This document shows positions 34,902 to 44,902 of a stretch of 64,000 bases of DNA, piece after piece. The stretch is from positions 2,294,001 to 2,358,000 of the forward strand of contig JANUWF010001272.1 in the NCBI GenBank assembly GCA_026120185.1, in the 5' to 3' direction. Positions within the stretch are counted from its first letter, which is position 1. Each line of letters opens with the position of its first letter. Origin of the DNA: Voacanga thouarsii. Taxonomy: Eukaryota; Streptophyta; Magnoliopsida; Gentianales; Apocynaceae. The notes under the pieces were generated by a model. That model did not search any database and was not told where the DNA came from. It worked only from the letters and a program-made list of their open reading frames with translations. Made by a program: the position numbers and the translations under genes.

Positions 34902-35841
34902 TTGCGGCCGATTTGCGAGGGCACATTTTTTAATTTTAAAAAGATAAATTTATTTTTCAATTTTTTATGGCCATCGCAAAGCCGTCACTAATTAGCAATG
35001 GATTTGCAATGGCCTTCCATAATTTGAACATAAATTTACTTTTAAAATTTAAAAAATGTGCCGTTGCAAATCCCTCGATAATTAGCTACTGATTTGCAAT
35101 GAAAAATTAGTTCATCACAGATCCATCACAAATCTCCTGCAAATCCGTTGCTATTTCACAAAAAAATAATATACTATATAATTAATATATAGCACAATAA
35201 ATTACAAGAACATCAATAACTGAGTGGTAGAACACATGCCCCCCCCCCCCCCCACAACAATAACTCAGGTTTGAGCTCCGCATCCGACATAATCTCATAA
35301 TATTCTTGGCTTGACGAGGTAGGGCGGGTGGATGGGGCGGCTGAGGCAGGTTAGCCGGGTTTGGGAGATAATTAATTAATTTTTAAATAAAATTTTTTTG
35401 CCGTCACTAAATTAATTATTTTTTTTAGAAAAATAAAAAAAATTGTTATCGCAAATCTATCGCTAAATTAATTAATTTTTTATAAATAAAAAAATTTTTG
35501 GCGTCTCAAATCCATTGCTAAATTAATTGATTTTTTTTAAAAATAAAAATTTTGGCTATCGCAAATCCATTGCTAAATAAATTGGTTTTTTTAAAAAAAA
35601 AAATTAAAAAAAGCCATCACAAATTCGTAGATAAATTAATTAATTTTTTAAATAAAAAATTTTGGTCGTCGTAAATCCATCGCCACGTTAATTATAAACT
35701 TAATTACATTGTCATAAATTAAATGGTCATTGCAAATCCGTCACTGTTTGTGATTGATTAATTTCATTCCGACGCAAATTCGTCGCTAAACTCAATGAGC
35801 GACGGATTTGACCGTTGCTAATTTAGTTTTTTCTTGTAGTG
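34902..35841 (-). mobile_element. CACTA (En/Spm-like) transposon end with subterminal repeats
   Basis: On the minus strand the terminus at 35841 reads CACTACAAGAAAA, the classic plant CACTA terminal inverted repeat. Inside are many copies, in both orientations, of GCAAATCCGTCGCTA-like motifs, as in CACTA subterminal regions, including an inverted pair near 35765-35813 (ATTCGTCGCT and AGCGACGGAT). No transposase and no matching left end were found, so this is a truncated or non-autonomous copy. A C15-type homopolymer lies near 35239-35253. Confidence 0.7.
35440..35690 (+). repeat. Tandem repeat, period about 55 bp
   Basis: Five degenerate copies starting near 35446, 35501, 35555, 35612 and 35665. 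Each contains TCGCAAATCCATTGCTAA-like sequence followed by AATTAATT, a T-run and an A-run. It is part of the CACTA subterminal region. Confidence 0.7.
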
Positions 35842-36356
35842 ATGCTTCCTTGGGTTAGGTTGATTAGGTAGAGATACCAATTAATTGAACCTTTGGAAAG
35901 GAATCTCATAACTCGAGAAAGAGTGAGATTTATTCTTGAAAACTCATATCGGTGCTCGAATTGGGATTTGTTAAACGTAGTGATCTACTCTTTAATTGAT
36001 ACATTTTGGGAGGGGGGGAGGGATTTCTTCTTGTACATGGGCTTTCCCATATTCTTACTCCTTGACGACCCTTGAAACTTTTCTAGCCTAGGTCCGATGT
36101 ACTGTCAATTGTAGTAGTTTAGGTTAGTTTAGTTAGTTTCCTTTACCTTGTCTCTATATTCATTTTGGCTAGACAATGAGATGAGAGCAAAATAATGGTA
36201 ATTGCTAAGTTTCCGTGGATTGAATACTTGCTATTCTCTATACTATACGATGGGTATACTTACCCATATGTGTGGTTTTGGTGCTTAGCATTTTAATTTA
36301 AAACTTGATAATTTGTGGCATTTGTTATACTATTTCCAATTCACGCACCACCTATC
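35842..36356 (+). mobile_element. Tail of an old Athila-like LTR
   Basis: Ends at CCACCTATCA just before a primer site. The last 120 bases (TACCCATATGTGTGG, TTTTAATTTAAAACTTGAT) resemble the end of the E4 LTR around 38070-38130. Its start is missing, cut off at the CACTA end. Confidence 0.6.
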
Positions 36357-36363
36357 AAGTTTT

Positions 36364-36381
36364 TGGCGCCATTACCAGTGA
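36364..36381 (+). promoter_or_regulatory. Primer binding site (tRNA-Asp type) of the old Athila-like copy
   Basis: TGGCGCCATTACCAGTGA differs at a few positions from the Athila-type site seen better preserved at 38180. The following leader (36382-36717) resembles the E4 leader after 38198 and holds no ORF; E4 has inserted into it at 36718. Confidence 0.7.
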
Positions 36382-36717
36382 TTTGCAATATCATGAAAAA
36401 CTTGAGTCTTATTGATTTAGCTTTGTATATATTGGTAAATACGATGTAAATATGTATTTCTCTATATGTATATAGTACTAACCTTTACTTGTATATATCC
36501 TTCTTTTCCTTTTTATATGTTGTTTGTATGTTGTTTTAATTTTTTTTTTAGTCATTGAGATAAATAAATTGTATTAGGTTCTAGTATGTTGTATCATTAT
36601 ATTTGTTGTGTTGTTATTTTTTTTTATATTGTTGTATATTGCTATATTAGGAAATTATGTATATAGTAGATTCTTTGGATTTAATTTTTACTTTTGTATA
36701 TAGCTTTATTGTTGTAT

Positions 36718-38170
36718 TGATAGGAGCTAAATTAGTCATATTTTTCCTAGTTATTTGAGGTTCTTTTGTGATACATTTTGTTCAATAACTAGTCATATTC
36801 CTACATATTTGAGATTTTACCATTAGAAAGGTATTTTGTTCATTATTACAGGTTTTTAGGGTAAAACGAAGCAAAAACGTCGCAAAACAGAGGAGAGGCA
36901 GCGCCGGCTAAGGCACTGGAACTAGCGCCGACACTGATGACATGAACTTCGAGGTGACAAAATATTATCAAAATAGAGTGGAACTGGCGCCGGCTGCATA
37001 TTAGACTACTTTGTGCAAAATTCGAGAAAAAAATCGGCTAACGAGTGGAGAACTAGAACACAACCGGTGCCGGCTCTAAAAGCCAAGGCGATGCTAGTTG
37101 TGCTCTGAGGAAAAAGCGAGATTGTAATTTTTCTATGCAGTTTTTGGTAATCTATGGAGTTTTAGTATCTTCCAACTTTTACTTGGCCAAGAACATTACA
37201 CCAATGAGTTTAGGCACTTCGCAAGCCTATAAATAGATAGAAACCACAAGGAAAATGAGAGAATTCATTGATCATCAAAGAAAATCACTCAAATCAGAGG
37301 AGCAATTCTTCAATTAAAGAAGGGTTGTGCAAGGTCTTCAAAGGAAGAAGAAGAAGGCTTGTCTATGAGTGCTTTCTTTTACTTTGTTTTCTTTTTCTTG
37401 AACAATGATATGTTAATTGTTTTATTGTAATTCGACATTGTTTTAGATATTCATGATTTTTAGAGTTATTTGATCTTTTGGGTTGATTACGAGATTGATT
37501 AATTGTTTCTTTCCATTGACTTGCTTGGGAAATGGGTTGATGGAGGTTTCAATTTGATTAATTTCATATTTGTTGTCTCTTAACTTACTTGAGACAGAGG
37601 TTAATTGCTAAGAACAAGGTAATTAAAGGTTAATTGATGTCTACCAAAGTATTGATTCATTGGTTCATTTCATGTTTTAAATTTGCCAGAGTATGGAAAT
37701 TTAATCAAAGGATTGTGTTTAATGCATCTTTTGGGTGAATTAGTTGAGACAGAGTATGCGATGCTAATTTGTCTAGAAGATAGTGATTTCATGGATTGGG
37801 AAAGAAGTAAGTCTACTTTAATCCTTCATGATATCAACAGAATAATTGGTTGTGATAATGGTTGGATACTTTAAGATCATGTTTGTCTAAACAATGGCTT
37901 GAGTTACATAATTCTCCATGCTTAACTTGTTTATATTTTATTTTATTTTCTTTTTTATTTCATTTTCACTTTATTGAGTCGGTTAAAGAATAAAAGAGAA
38001 GTGATTAATGTATACTTGTTCCTTGAGGATCGACCCTCGTTTGAACCCTATGCTATGTTAATGATGAGTACGCTTGCTCATATGTGTAATTTGGGTTTAA
38101 CGTTTTAATGTAAACTTGATTGGAAATGTGCTTAGATTTTATATGATTTTTATACACAAATAAATACACA
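36718..38170 (+). mobile_element. E4 5' LTR
   Basis: Starts TGATAGGAGCTAAATTAG and ends AAATACACA five bases before the primer-site region. The first 290 bases recur at 48174-48459, and the whole LTR recurs inverted at 48460-49966. Several GGCGCCGGCT-like motifs (36900-37070), a TATA box and a region with no recognisable ORF follow. Confidence 0.85.
37228..37235 (+). promoter_or_regulatory. TATA box in E4 5' LTR
   Basis: TATAAATA in the context AGCCTATAAATAGATAG, conserved in the inverted E5 LTR (49435-49442). Probably the element promoter; the RNA start would lie near 37260. Confidence 0.7.
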
Positions 38171-38179
38171 TTAAGTTTT

Positions 38180-38197
38180 TGGCGCCGTTGCCAGGGA
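38180..38197 (+). promoter_or_regulatory. Primer binding site of E4 (tRNA-Asp type)
   Basis: TGGCGCCGTTGCCAGGGA, nine bases after the LTR. It is the site typical of Athila-lineage elements, with one deviation from the usual GCCGGGGA end. Confidence 0.85.
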
Positions 38198-38447
38198 ACA
38201 ATATCATGAAAGTTTGGATTTTGTTGATTTAACCATGTAAATATGTAAATATGCAAATATGTAAATATGTACAATTGTTCTTTCTGCAAAAAGGTGCTAT
38301 CTGTTGTATCTTGTGTATGTTTGTATACCCTTGTAACTTATTAACTTTAACTATGTTCTATTAACTAACTTTGTATTCTTTTAATTTTGTTTTACTTATT
38401 ATCTCACTTGCTTCTTGTTTCTTCTTTATAGGTGTTATCCTTGGAAC

Positions 38448-39821
38448 ATGACCTGAAAATTCAAAGGCGAGATAGTCGATTTTGACCCCAAAATCGAAAG
38501 GACATTATCAAAGATCCGCCGGACAATCCAAAGGAACTTGATCGTCGAAATGGATGATGCTTAAAATAACAATGCTAGGAATAGGAGGGTTATGGATCAC
38601 TTTATGAAATCTGCAATCTCGGGTATGGGCTCGAGTATTACTAGGCCTAGGGTGGATGCGAATAATTTTGAAATAAAGCCCAACATTATGCAAATGGTTT
38701 GAAACATGGTTCAATTTGATGGGCTACCTGAAGAAGATCCCAATGCTCATTTAGCTAGTTTCCTTAAGATTTGTGATACTTTTAAGATGAATGATATTTC
38801 TGATGATGCCATAAAGTTAAGAAGTTTTCCTTTTTCTTTGAGGGATAGGGCCAAATCTTAGTTAACGTCTTTAGCTACAGGTTCCATCACTACTTGGAAT
38901 GCCCTAGCTAAAAACTTTTTGGCTAAATATTTTCCTCCAGCTAGGACAGCCAAACTTAGGAACAAGATATTTGCCTTCCAACAATTAGATTCTGAGCCCT
39001 TATATGAAAGTTGGGAGAGATTTAAGGAGATGTTAAGAAAATGCCCACACCACGGATTTGAGTTAGGAATGCAGATGCTTATCTTTTTGAATGGCCTCAC
39101 ATTTGCGACACATCCAGTGGTGGACTCTTCTGCAGGGGGTTCCATCAATCATAAGACCCCAAAATAGGTATTTGAGCTTATTGAGAATTTGGCTTCTAAT
39201 AACTATTCTTAGGAAAGTACAAGGTCTAGAGCTCGTGTACAAGGAGTACACAAGATGGATGTTGTGGCAGCATTGGAAGCTACGATGGACACCTTAACCC
39301 AAAAGATGGAACAGATGGTGATGTCTCAAGGCCAGGTTTTAAACGTATGTTGCAATTTCTGTGGAGAGGGACACCCCACGCATGAATGCCAAAATATGGG
39401 GTCACTCCAAGAAACTTCAGAACAAGCGGCTTTTACAGGTAATGTCCGGCTAGGTAACAACCCTTATAGCTCTACCTATAAACCTAGTTGGAGAAATCAC
39501 CCTAATTTCTCTTGGAGTAATGGGAATCAACCTAAGTAGGGCTCTTTCAATTTTGGAGGCAATCAAATGAACCAAAATCCCATGACCAACACTATAGCAC
39601 CTTCAAAGCCACCATTGAAAAAGTTGATTGGCCAATTGGTACGTACAACGGAGACTAAGTTCCAAGAGGTCGATATTATAACACGGAACTTAGAGGCCTC
39701 CATGCCTAACTTGGAAAACCAAATTGGTCAGTTAGCTAAACTGCTGGGAGATCATCAAGTTGGGAAATTGCCAGGAAATATAGAGGAAAATCCATGGGAT
39801 CAAAGCCGTGGAAAGCATTGA
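38448..39821 (+). pseudogene. E4 gag pseudogene (Athila type)
   Basis: ATG at 38448, a stop at codon 3, then a mostly open frame with about seven stops. Athila gag wording: KPNIMQMV and FDGLPEEDPNAHLASFLK (about 38675-38770), FPFSLRDRAKS, ITTWNALAKNFLAKYFPP (about 38885-38940), TAKLRNKIFAFQQ. A zinc knuckle CNFCGEGHPTHEC lies near 39350-39390. The tail has a coiled-coil-like NLEASMPNLENQIGQLAKLL. It stops at 39821 where a normal Athila frame continues into protease, so the deletion junction is about here. Gag would package the element RNA. Confidence 0.85.
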
Positions 39822-40907
39822 AGCCATTTTTGGTTTACTTTACGTTCAGTTTTGTGATTGAAAAAATTTTTACTTTTGTCGTTTTGGTTGATTATTTTTC
39901 AGGAATTACAATGCATTGTTCATCATTATTGCATGTTTCTCATTTTTATGAAAAAAAAAATGGAGAATCGGACAGTTGAAAGCCGGCGCCGGCTAGGGCT
40001 AGGACCGGCGCGGTCCATGTCGGGTGAGGCGCTTTTAAAGACCATTTTGGCCACTTTTTCTTCAAAATCTCCAATCTCCCTCTTAAATTCTCTTCAACCC
40101 GCGCCGGCTTCACATCGCCCACTTCCTAAAATTTGATTTTTCACCTCCTAAACACTTCTATAACATCTATCTACTTCTCTATTGTTGATCCTACGGATAA
40201 AAAATCTCAAAATCTTCCAATTTTCATAACAACATCATCTTCAATCCACAAGAAAAGAGCTTAGATTTCTACAAAAAGCTTACATTTTTTGCCTGCCCAT
40301 GCATGCACAAGCACAAAGGTATGATTTTTATTCAATTCTTACGGTTAAAATGGTGTAGATCACTTTTTCTAATTTTAGGGACAATTTTGGCTAAAAATTG
40401 GGATTGTGTATGCTATCTTGAATTATGCATTACTCCTTGAGCTTCATGAGTTGGACTAGATTAGGAGTTCATGATTATTTGATACTTGATTCATGCATAT
40501 GATCATTAGGGGCTTCATGCATATAACTAAAGTTAGAGTTGTGGCTATTTGTTATGGTTGAATATATGCTATATATGGAATGTGCATTATTTTTCACGTA
40601 ATGCCATGATGATGCCTTCATTAACATGATCATGTCTACTTGCATGCATTGAGGATATTCAGCACGTTTATGCTTTACAAGGAACTTTACATGTATTGTT
40701 GCAAGTTGTGTTGAATTGATTAGAAGTGATTGAATTGATTGTTGGTTGGAGTGTGATATATATTGAAGGAGGGTGGGTTGTGTGGTTGTGAGATTGGTTG
40801 AGGGTTGAGTAAGATTTGAGGAGTGTGTTTGTAAAGGGTAGTTGGCCCCGTGTTAAGTCTTTGAGCTCAATTGTTCTCTCTTCCTATTTTCACCACTCCT
40901 TGATACC
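39822..40907 (+). other. Spacer in place of pol, with GGCGCC motifs and an intron-like stretch
   Basis: No pol sequence. It has a GC-rich patch (39975-40015 with GGCGCCGGCT) and another GCGCCGGCT near 40100. A donor-like AAAG followed by GTATGA at 40319 and an acceptor-like TTTCTAG ending 40915 could frame an intron just upstream of the next ORF. It reads like a 5' untranslated leader. Confidence 0.45.
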
Positions 40908-42126
40908 ATTTCTAGAGCAAGGGGTCATTCTTCTAAAAGGGTGAGAGCTTCCTCTTCCTCCACCCCGTCATCTATTGATCCTTTGTTCCTTAGACCAACT
41001 GAGTTTATCGATACATCTTGTGAGGAATGGTACAATAGGAGAGCATCCAATAAAATCATTGTCGATTGTACTTTCACACCCACCCTAGATCGTGCACTCA
41101 AATTGGGAATGATGTTTAGAAAGCTAGGATGGGGGTCGATAGTACAACTAAAAGGGAAGTATTGTCCAGTGCTCATCAAGAAATTTTATGCCAATATGGT
41201 TAACAAGGGTAATAAACACCTTCTCCATATTGAAACGAGAGTGAAAAGAATCCCCATTGTTATCACCCAAAATCAATTAGCTAATCTCTTCCAGGTATTT
41301 GACAATGATTCTTGGCAAGGGTAGACGTGAATACTCAAAAAATATTGGGCGATGTGAAGAATAATGTCTTTCTAGCTAGCGGGACTAGAGCCACACTAGG
41401 ATTTTATAAGCATAATGTCTTTCAAGCTAATAGTTTCTACTCAAACAATGATCTTGTTGCCAGCTTTAGAGCTCTAGTCTATATGTTTGGGTTCAATGTT
41501 GTATCCCGTACTAGTGGTTTTAATGAGACTCGACTTATTAACACTTATATTATGCATCAGATAATGAACACAATGCCTATCCCTCTTGCACCCTTGATCA
41601 TCCAATCCATTAGGGATATTGTTCACCACCGTCTCTCTACAAAAGCCTTCGTTTTCCCCCTGGTTATAATGAAAATTCTGAAAGACTTTGGTGTTAGTCT
41701 TGAGGGAGAACTGATGGAGGCTACCACTGAGCATGATATGGTAACTAAACAAACTCTAATGAGTTGTGGGTACAAGTACAGCCAGGAGTTGAAAAAATGG
41801 CTAACTCCTTTTGAGGTTAAGCATCCCGTCAGGTTAGGCCACCCACCGTAGAGAAGGAACACCCACCACCACCAGCACCTGCACGAGCTAGCAGTTCTCA
41901 GTTCTAACCCCAGACTGACTTTGAGACTACCGTGCTTAGACGATTAGACCAGTAAATGGAAATGCTCCTACGCTTACAGGGTACTATGGATGACATGGCG
42001 AGACGGCAAGCTACTATAGAGCAGCAATTGGCCGAATGGAGGTAGCATTCTTCTGGGCACCATGGTGGTGAGGGAACTTCCACACCGACTGCTGATGATG
42101 CGGATGATGATGATAAGAAAGACTGA
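40908..42126 (+). pseudogene. Putative plant transposon protein (Transposase_32-like) ORF of E4
   Basis: Three frames follow one another: from 40908 to the stop at 41324, 41312-41851, and about 41848-42126. The first holds LGWGSIVQLKGKYCPVLIKK and the FYANM motif typical of the domain called plant transposon protein (Pfam Transposase_32), found in the extra ORF of Athila-like elements. The last part has a helical segment (RRLDQ..MEMLLRLQ, MARRQATIEQQL) and an Asp-rich end. Where an ATG is expected the sequence is ATT (40908-40910). Frameshifts near 41315 and 41845 and internal stops make it dead. No signal peptide or membrane segment, so nothing supports an envelope role. Function unknown. 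Confidence 0.65.
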
Positions 42127-43852
42127 TGATGATTGTCTACATTTTTTCGATCACTCTTATTTTTTTCCTTTCTCTTTTAATGTTATTTTTTTTTAGTAGT
42201 TTTTCATTTCTTTCTTTTGTTGTACTATTTTCTTTCTTTTGTTTTGATTTATTTTCTTTTCTATTTTTTATGCTTTGGTGTGCTCTTTTGTATTTTTCTT
42301 TTTAGGTACTTTGCCAATGCCTCGTTCTTCAAGCATTCAGCTCTTGTACAGCACTTTGCAAAATGAATGGAAGTTTATTTTTCTTATCTCTTTTCCTTTT
42401 TATATTTTTGGTCCCATGGTATGTTTCATTCCTTGTTATATTTATTTGGCCATTGAGGACAATGTCTAGTTTAAGTGTGGGGAAGTGATTTGATTGACAA
42501 TTCTTCTATGCATATACTTTAGCCTTCTTGGGAGAAAAAAAGAATGTGAGCAAAAATTTTTAAAGTTTTTTTTTCTGATTTTCTTTGAGATTTCAAACTA
42601 TATTTTTAATGCATGTCTTTATGATGGATTATAGAGCATATGTTCTAGATCATTTATGGCTTATGCATGACTTTTTGCACGTACTTGGACTAAGTAGTTC
42701 TTGATCAAATGCTTCGCATTGTTCTTAAACCTGTTTTTCTACTAAAATTCATGAAGCATTCTAGAACTTACTTGAATATCTCTTGAGGTGAAATAAGAAA
42801 GACAATCGTGATTTAACTTAAGGATGACGGTAATAGGCCTTCTTTGGATAGTTTGAGCTTTTCAAGCCTATCTATTTTTATATTATCCCTAGTGCCTATT
42901 TTGAGCCTATATTGTTGATTTCTTTCTTTAAAACCCGTTATCATACTTTGTCCATTGCTTGTTTCTAAGAGTTTGAATAATTTTTCAAATCTTTATACTC
43001 TTGATGGATAAAAGTATATGTAGGAGCATGTTGAGAAAGAATACTTGAAAAAGATCGTAACTTATTACTTTTAGTCATGTAGTTGTGTTGAGCTAGAGAA
43101 GAAAAGAAAGATAAAAGAGGAATTGAAAACAAGAAAAGAAAAACAGAAAGCTGCTAGAAAGAATGGAAAGAGAAAAATAGTGAGAAAGAAGAGAACAACA
43201 GCAGTGAAAATAAAAGAGGAGTAAAAGAAAAGAAAATTAAGAGAGAAAGAAAAGAAAGATCACAAGTGGAGTGGTGATTGAGCTGTAAATGTTAAGTTCA
43301 TATCAAATCTTTGACACCATTGCTGAAAATTATGAGTGATCTTGTGAAAAATATGGAAGAATTGATGAAGAAAGTAAAACGAAGAGAAGAAGAAAAGAAA
43401 GAGAAAAGAATGCAGGCTTTGCTTGAATTGAGCTATAATTTCTAAATAAGGTTATGGTTTGATTGATTTCTAGAATAGAAGAGCAAGAAGAGTTGGAAAT
43501 TATTGATTCATTTTGTTTATCCTTTTCTTGTGAACTCGCAACTTCTTTGATTTTTAATTCTCCTATATCCTTTATTTGATAAGCTACATTACAGGCTTTT
43601 AGCCTTACATTACAAGCTTGAAAGTCCTACTTGACCTAAGTAGAATCATGATATGTCTCGGATTAGTAGAGAGAGTGTATGAAAAGTAAGCCTATGGAAT
43701 GCATATTCTTTTTGAATTAAATTCTTTCCAATGGTTTGAGAATTTTGTTAACTATTGAGATGGTTCTACTAAGTCATTTATCACTTACACAAGTCTTGCA
43801 TTTGTTGTGAAAGATGTAGTAGCATGTGTTTTATATTCTTGAATGAAGAAAG
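42127..43852 (+). other. E4 3' noncoding region, first part
   Basis: T-rich, then at 42446-42490 GAGGACAATG followed by AAGTGTGGGGAAG, a polypurine-tract-like copy far from the LTR. At 43090-43265 a long GA-rich stretch. The region is repeated inverted in E5 (about 50050-51600). No ORF. Confidence 0.6.
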
Positions 43853-44107
43853 TGTAATACCCTACTACCTACGCCCAATAGGGTCGGGGATGTCGCCCTA
43901 TCCAAAGGACAAGGGGTCTTTATAACTAAGATACACAAACAAAAATAAAACAATACTTTAAAATTAAAACTTATTACAACCCAAAAATTCAAGAACAAAT
44001 CTAAAATAAATTGTTCACTATCATCTCTCAAAGTAATATATAAAATAAACAACAAGAGTCTTCAAGCAGGCAATATTCTAGCTACTCATCCTCACAGCAG
44101 GATCGAC

Positions 44108-44902
44108 CTGAAACATGGCATAAAAGGTGATGAGATAAAAATCTTAGTAAGCCCGTGTGTGCTTTGAGTGTTTAGGCAAAATAGTTCATATATAAAAGAT
44201 GTAAGAACTTCATAAGAAAAGTACTGGCAAGCATTAAACAATGTTAAAAATAAAGAATGTCGTTTTGCTTTTTCAACCATACATGTGCATAATAAAATCA
44301 ACCACTCAAAAGGGAGGCCATGGGTTACAACACATTGGGCTCCATAACCATACAACAGTCAGAATGCCACACTTTGTGCAGACTAACAAAAAGGTATATG
44401 TATGGCCTATCGGGTAAGATACTCCTCATTCTCTACACCAAAACAAAATCGGTTGTCCACTCCGGCAACACACAGTCTACATGACTGAAACTTGTTAGCT
44501 CAGATTGGCATGACTAAGTAGTACTGTCACTTCTCGAAATTGAGTTCAGCTTCTAGAGGTGCCCTCTTGCCAGAAGACTCGCTATTGCTCTTCAAAACTA
44601 GTACTACTAGCCTACCCTTATTGAGTACTCAACGTTATCTATCCCACTTGGGAGAAAATTGATAAAACATTACTTTACTTGAAAATGGCAATCAAGGGTT
44701 TCTAAAGTTTGTGCCAAAGTTGGTTTTAGAAAGAGTTTAGTGTTTGAGTAAAACTACTTGTTGGATTTCAAATAATTTGTTTGACTGAAACAAAAAAGGA
44801 AACAGTCCTCAATTGCCTTTACAAAATGAGTGTTCACACACTTCGCGTTTGGCTTGCCATAGTAACCTTTTGTCATCAAATAAGTTTTATGCAAGAGCTT
44901 AC
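44108..44902 (-). other. Intron-like unit in S2
   Basis: Minus-strand donor-like ATCAG followed by GTAAGCTC (44902) and acceptor-like CATGTTTCAG (44108). Length 795, close to the E2 LTRs. Confidence 0.45.

Noticed and set aside
34595..34960. ORFs rich in Tyr, Ile, Val and Cys
   Set aside because: They are translations of TG/TA microsatellites.
35440..35690. A CRISPR-like array
   Set aside because: The repeats are degenerate, AT-rich and without unique spacers; they belong to a CACTA subterminal region in a plant genome.
37683..37874. 63-codon ORF in the E4 LTR
   Set aside because: The inverted copy in E5 does not keep it open, and it lies in an LTR.
40908..42126. Envelope-like gene, as sometimes proposed for the extra ORF of Athila elements
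   Set aside because: There is no signal peptide, transmembrane segment or fusion-peptide-like stretch; the FYANM-type wording fits the plant transposon protein domain.
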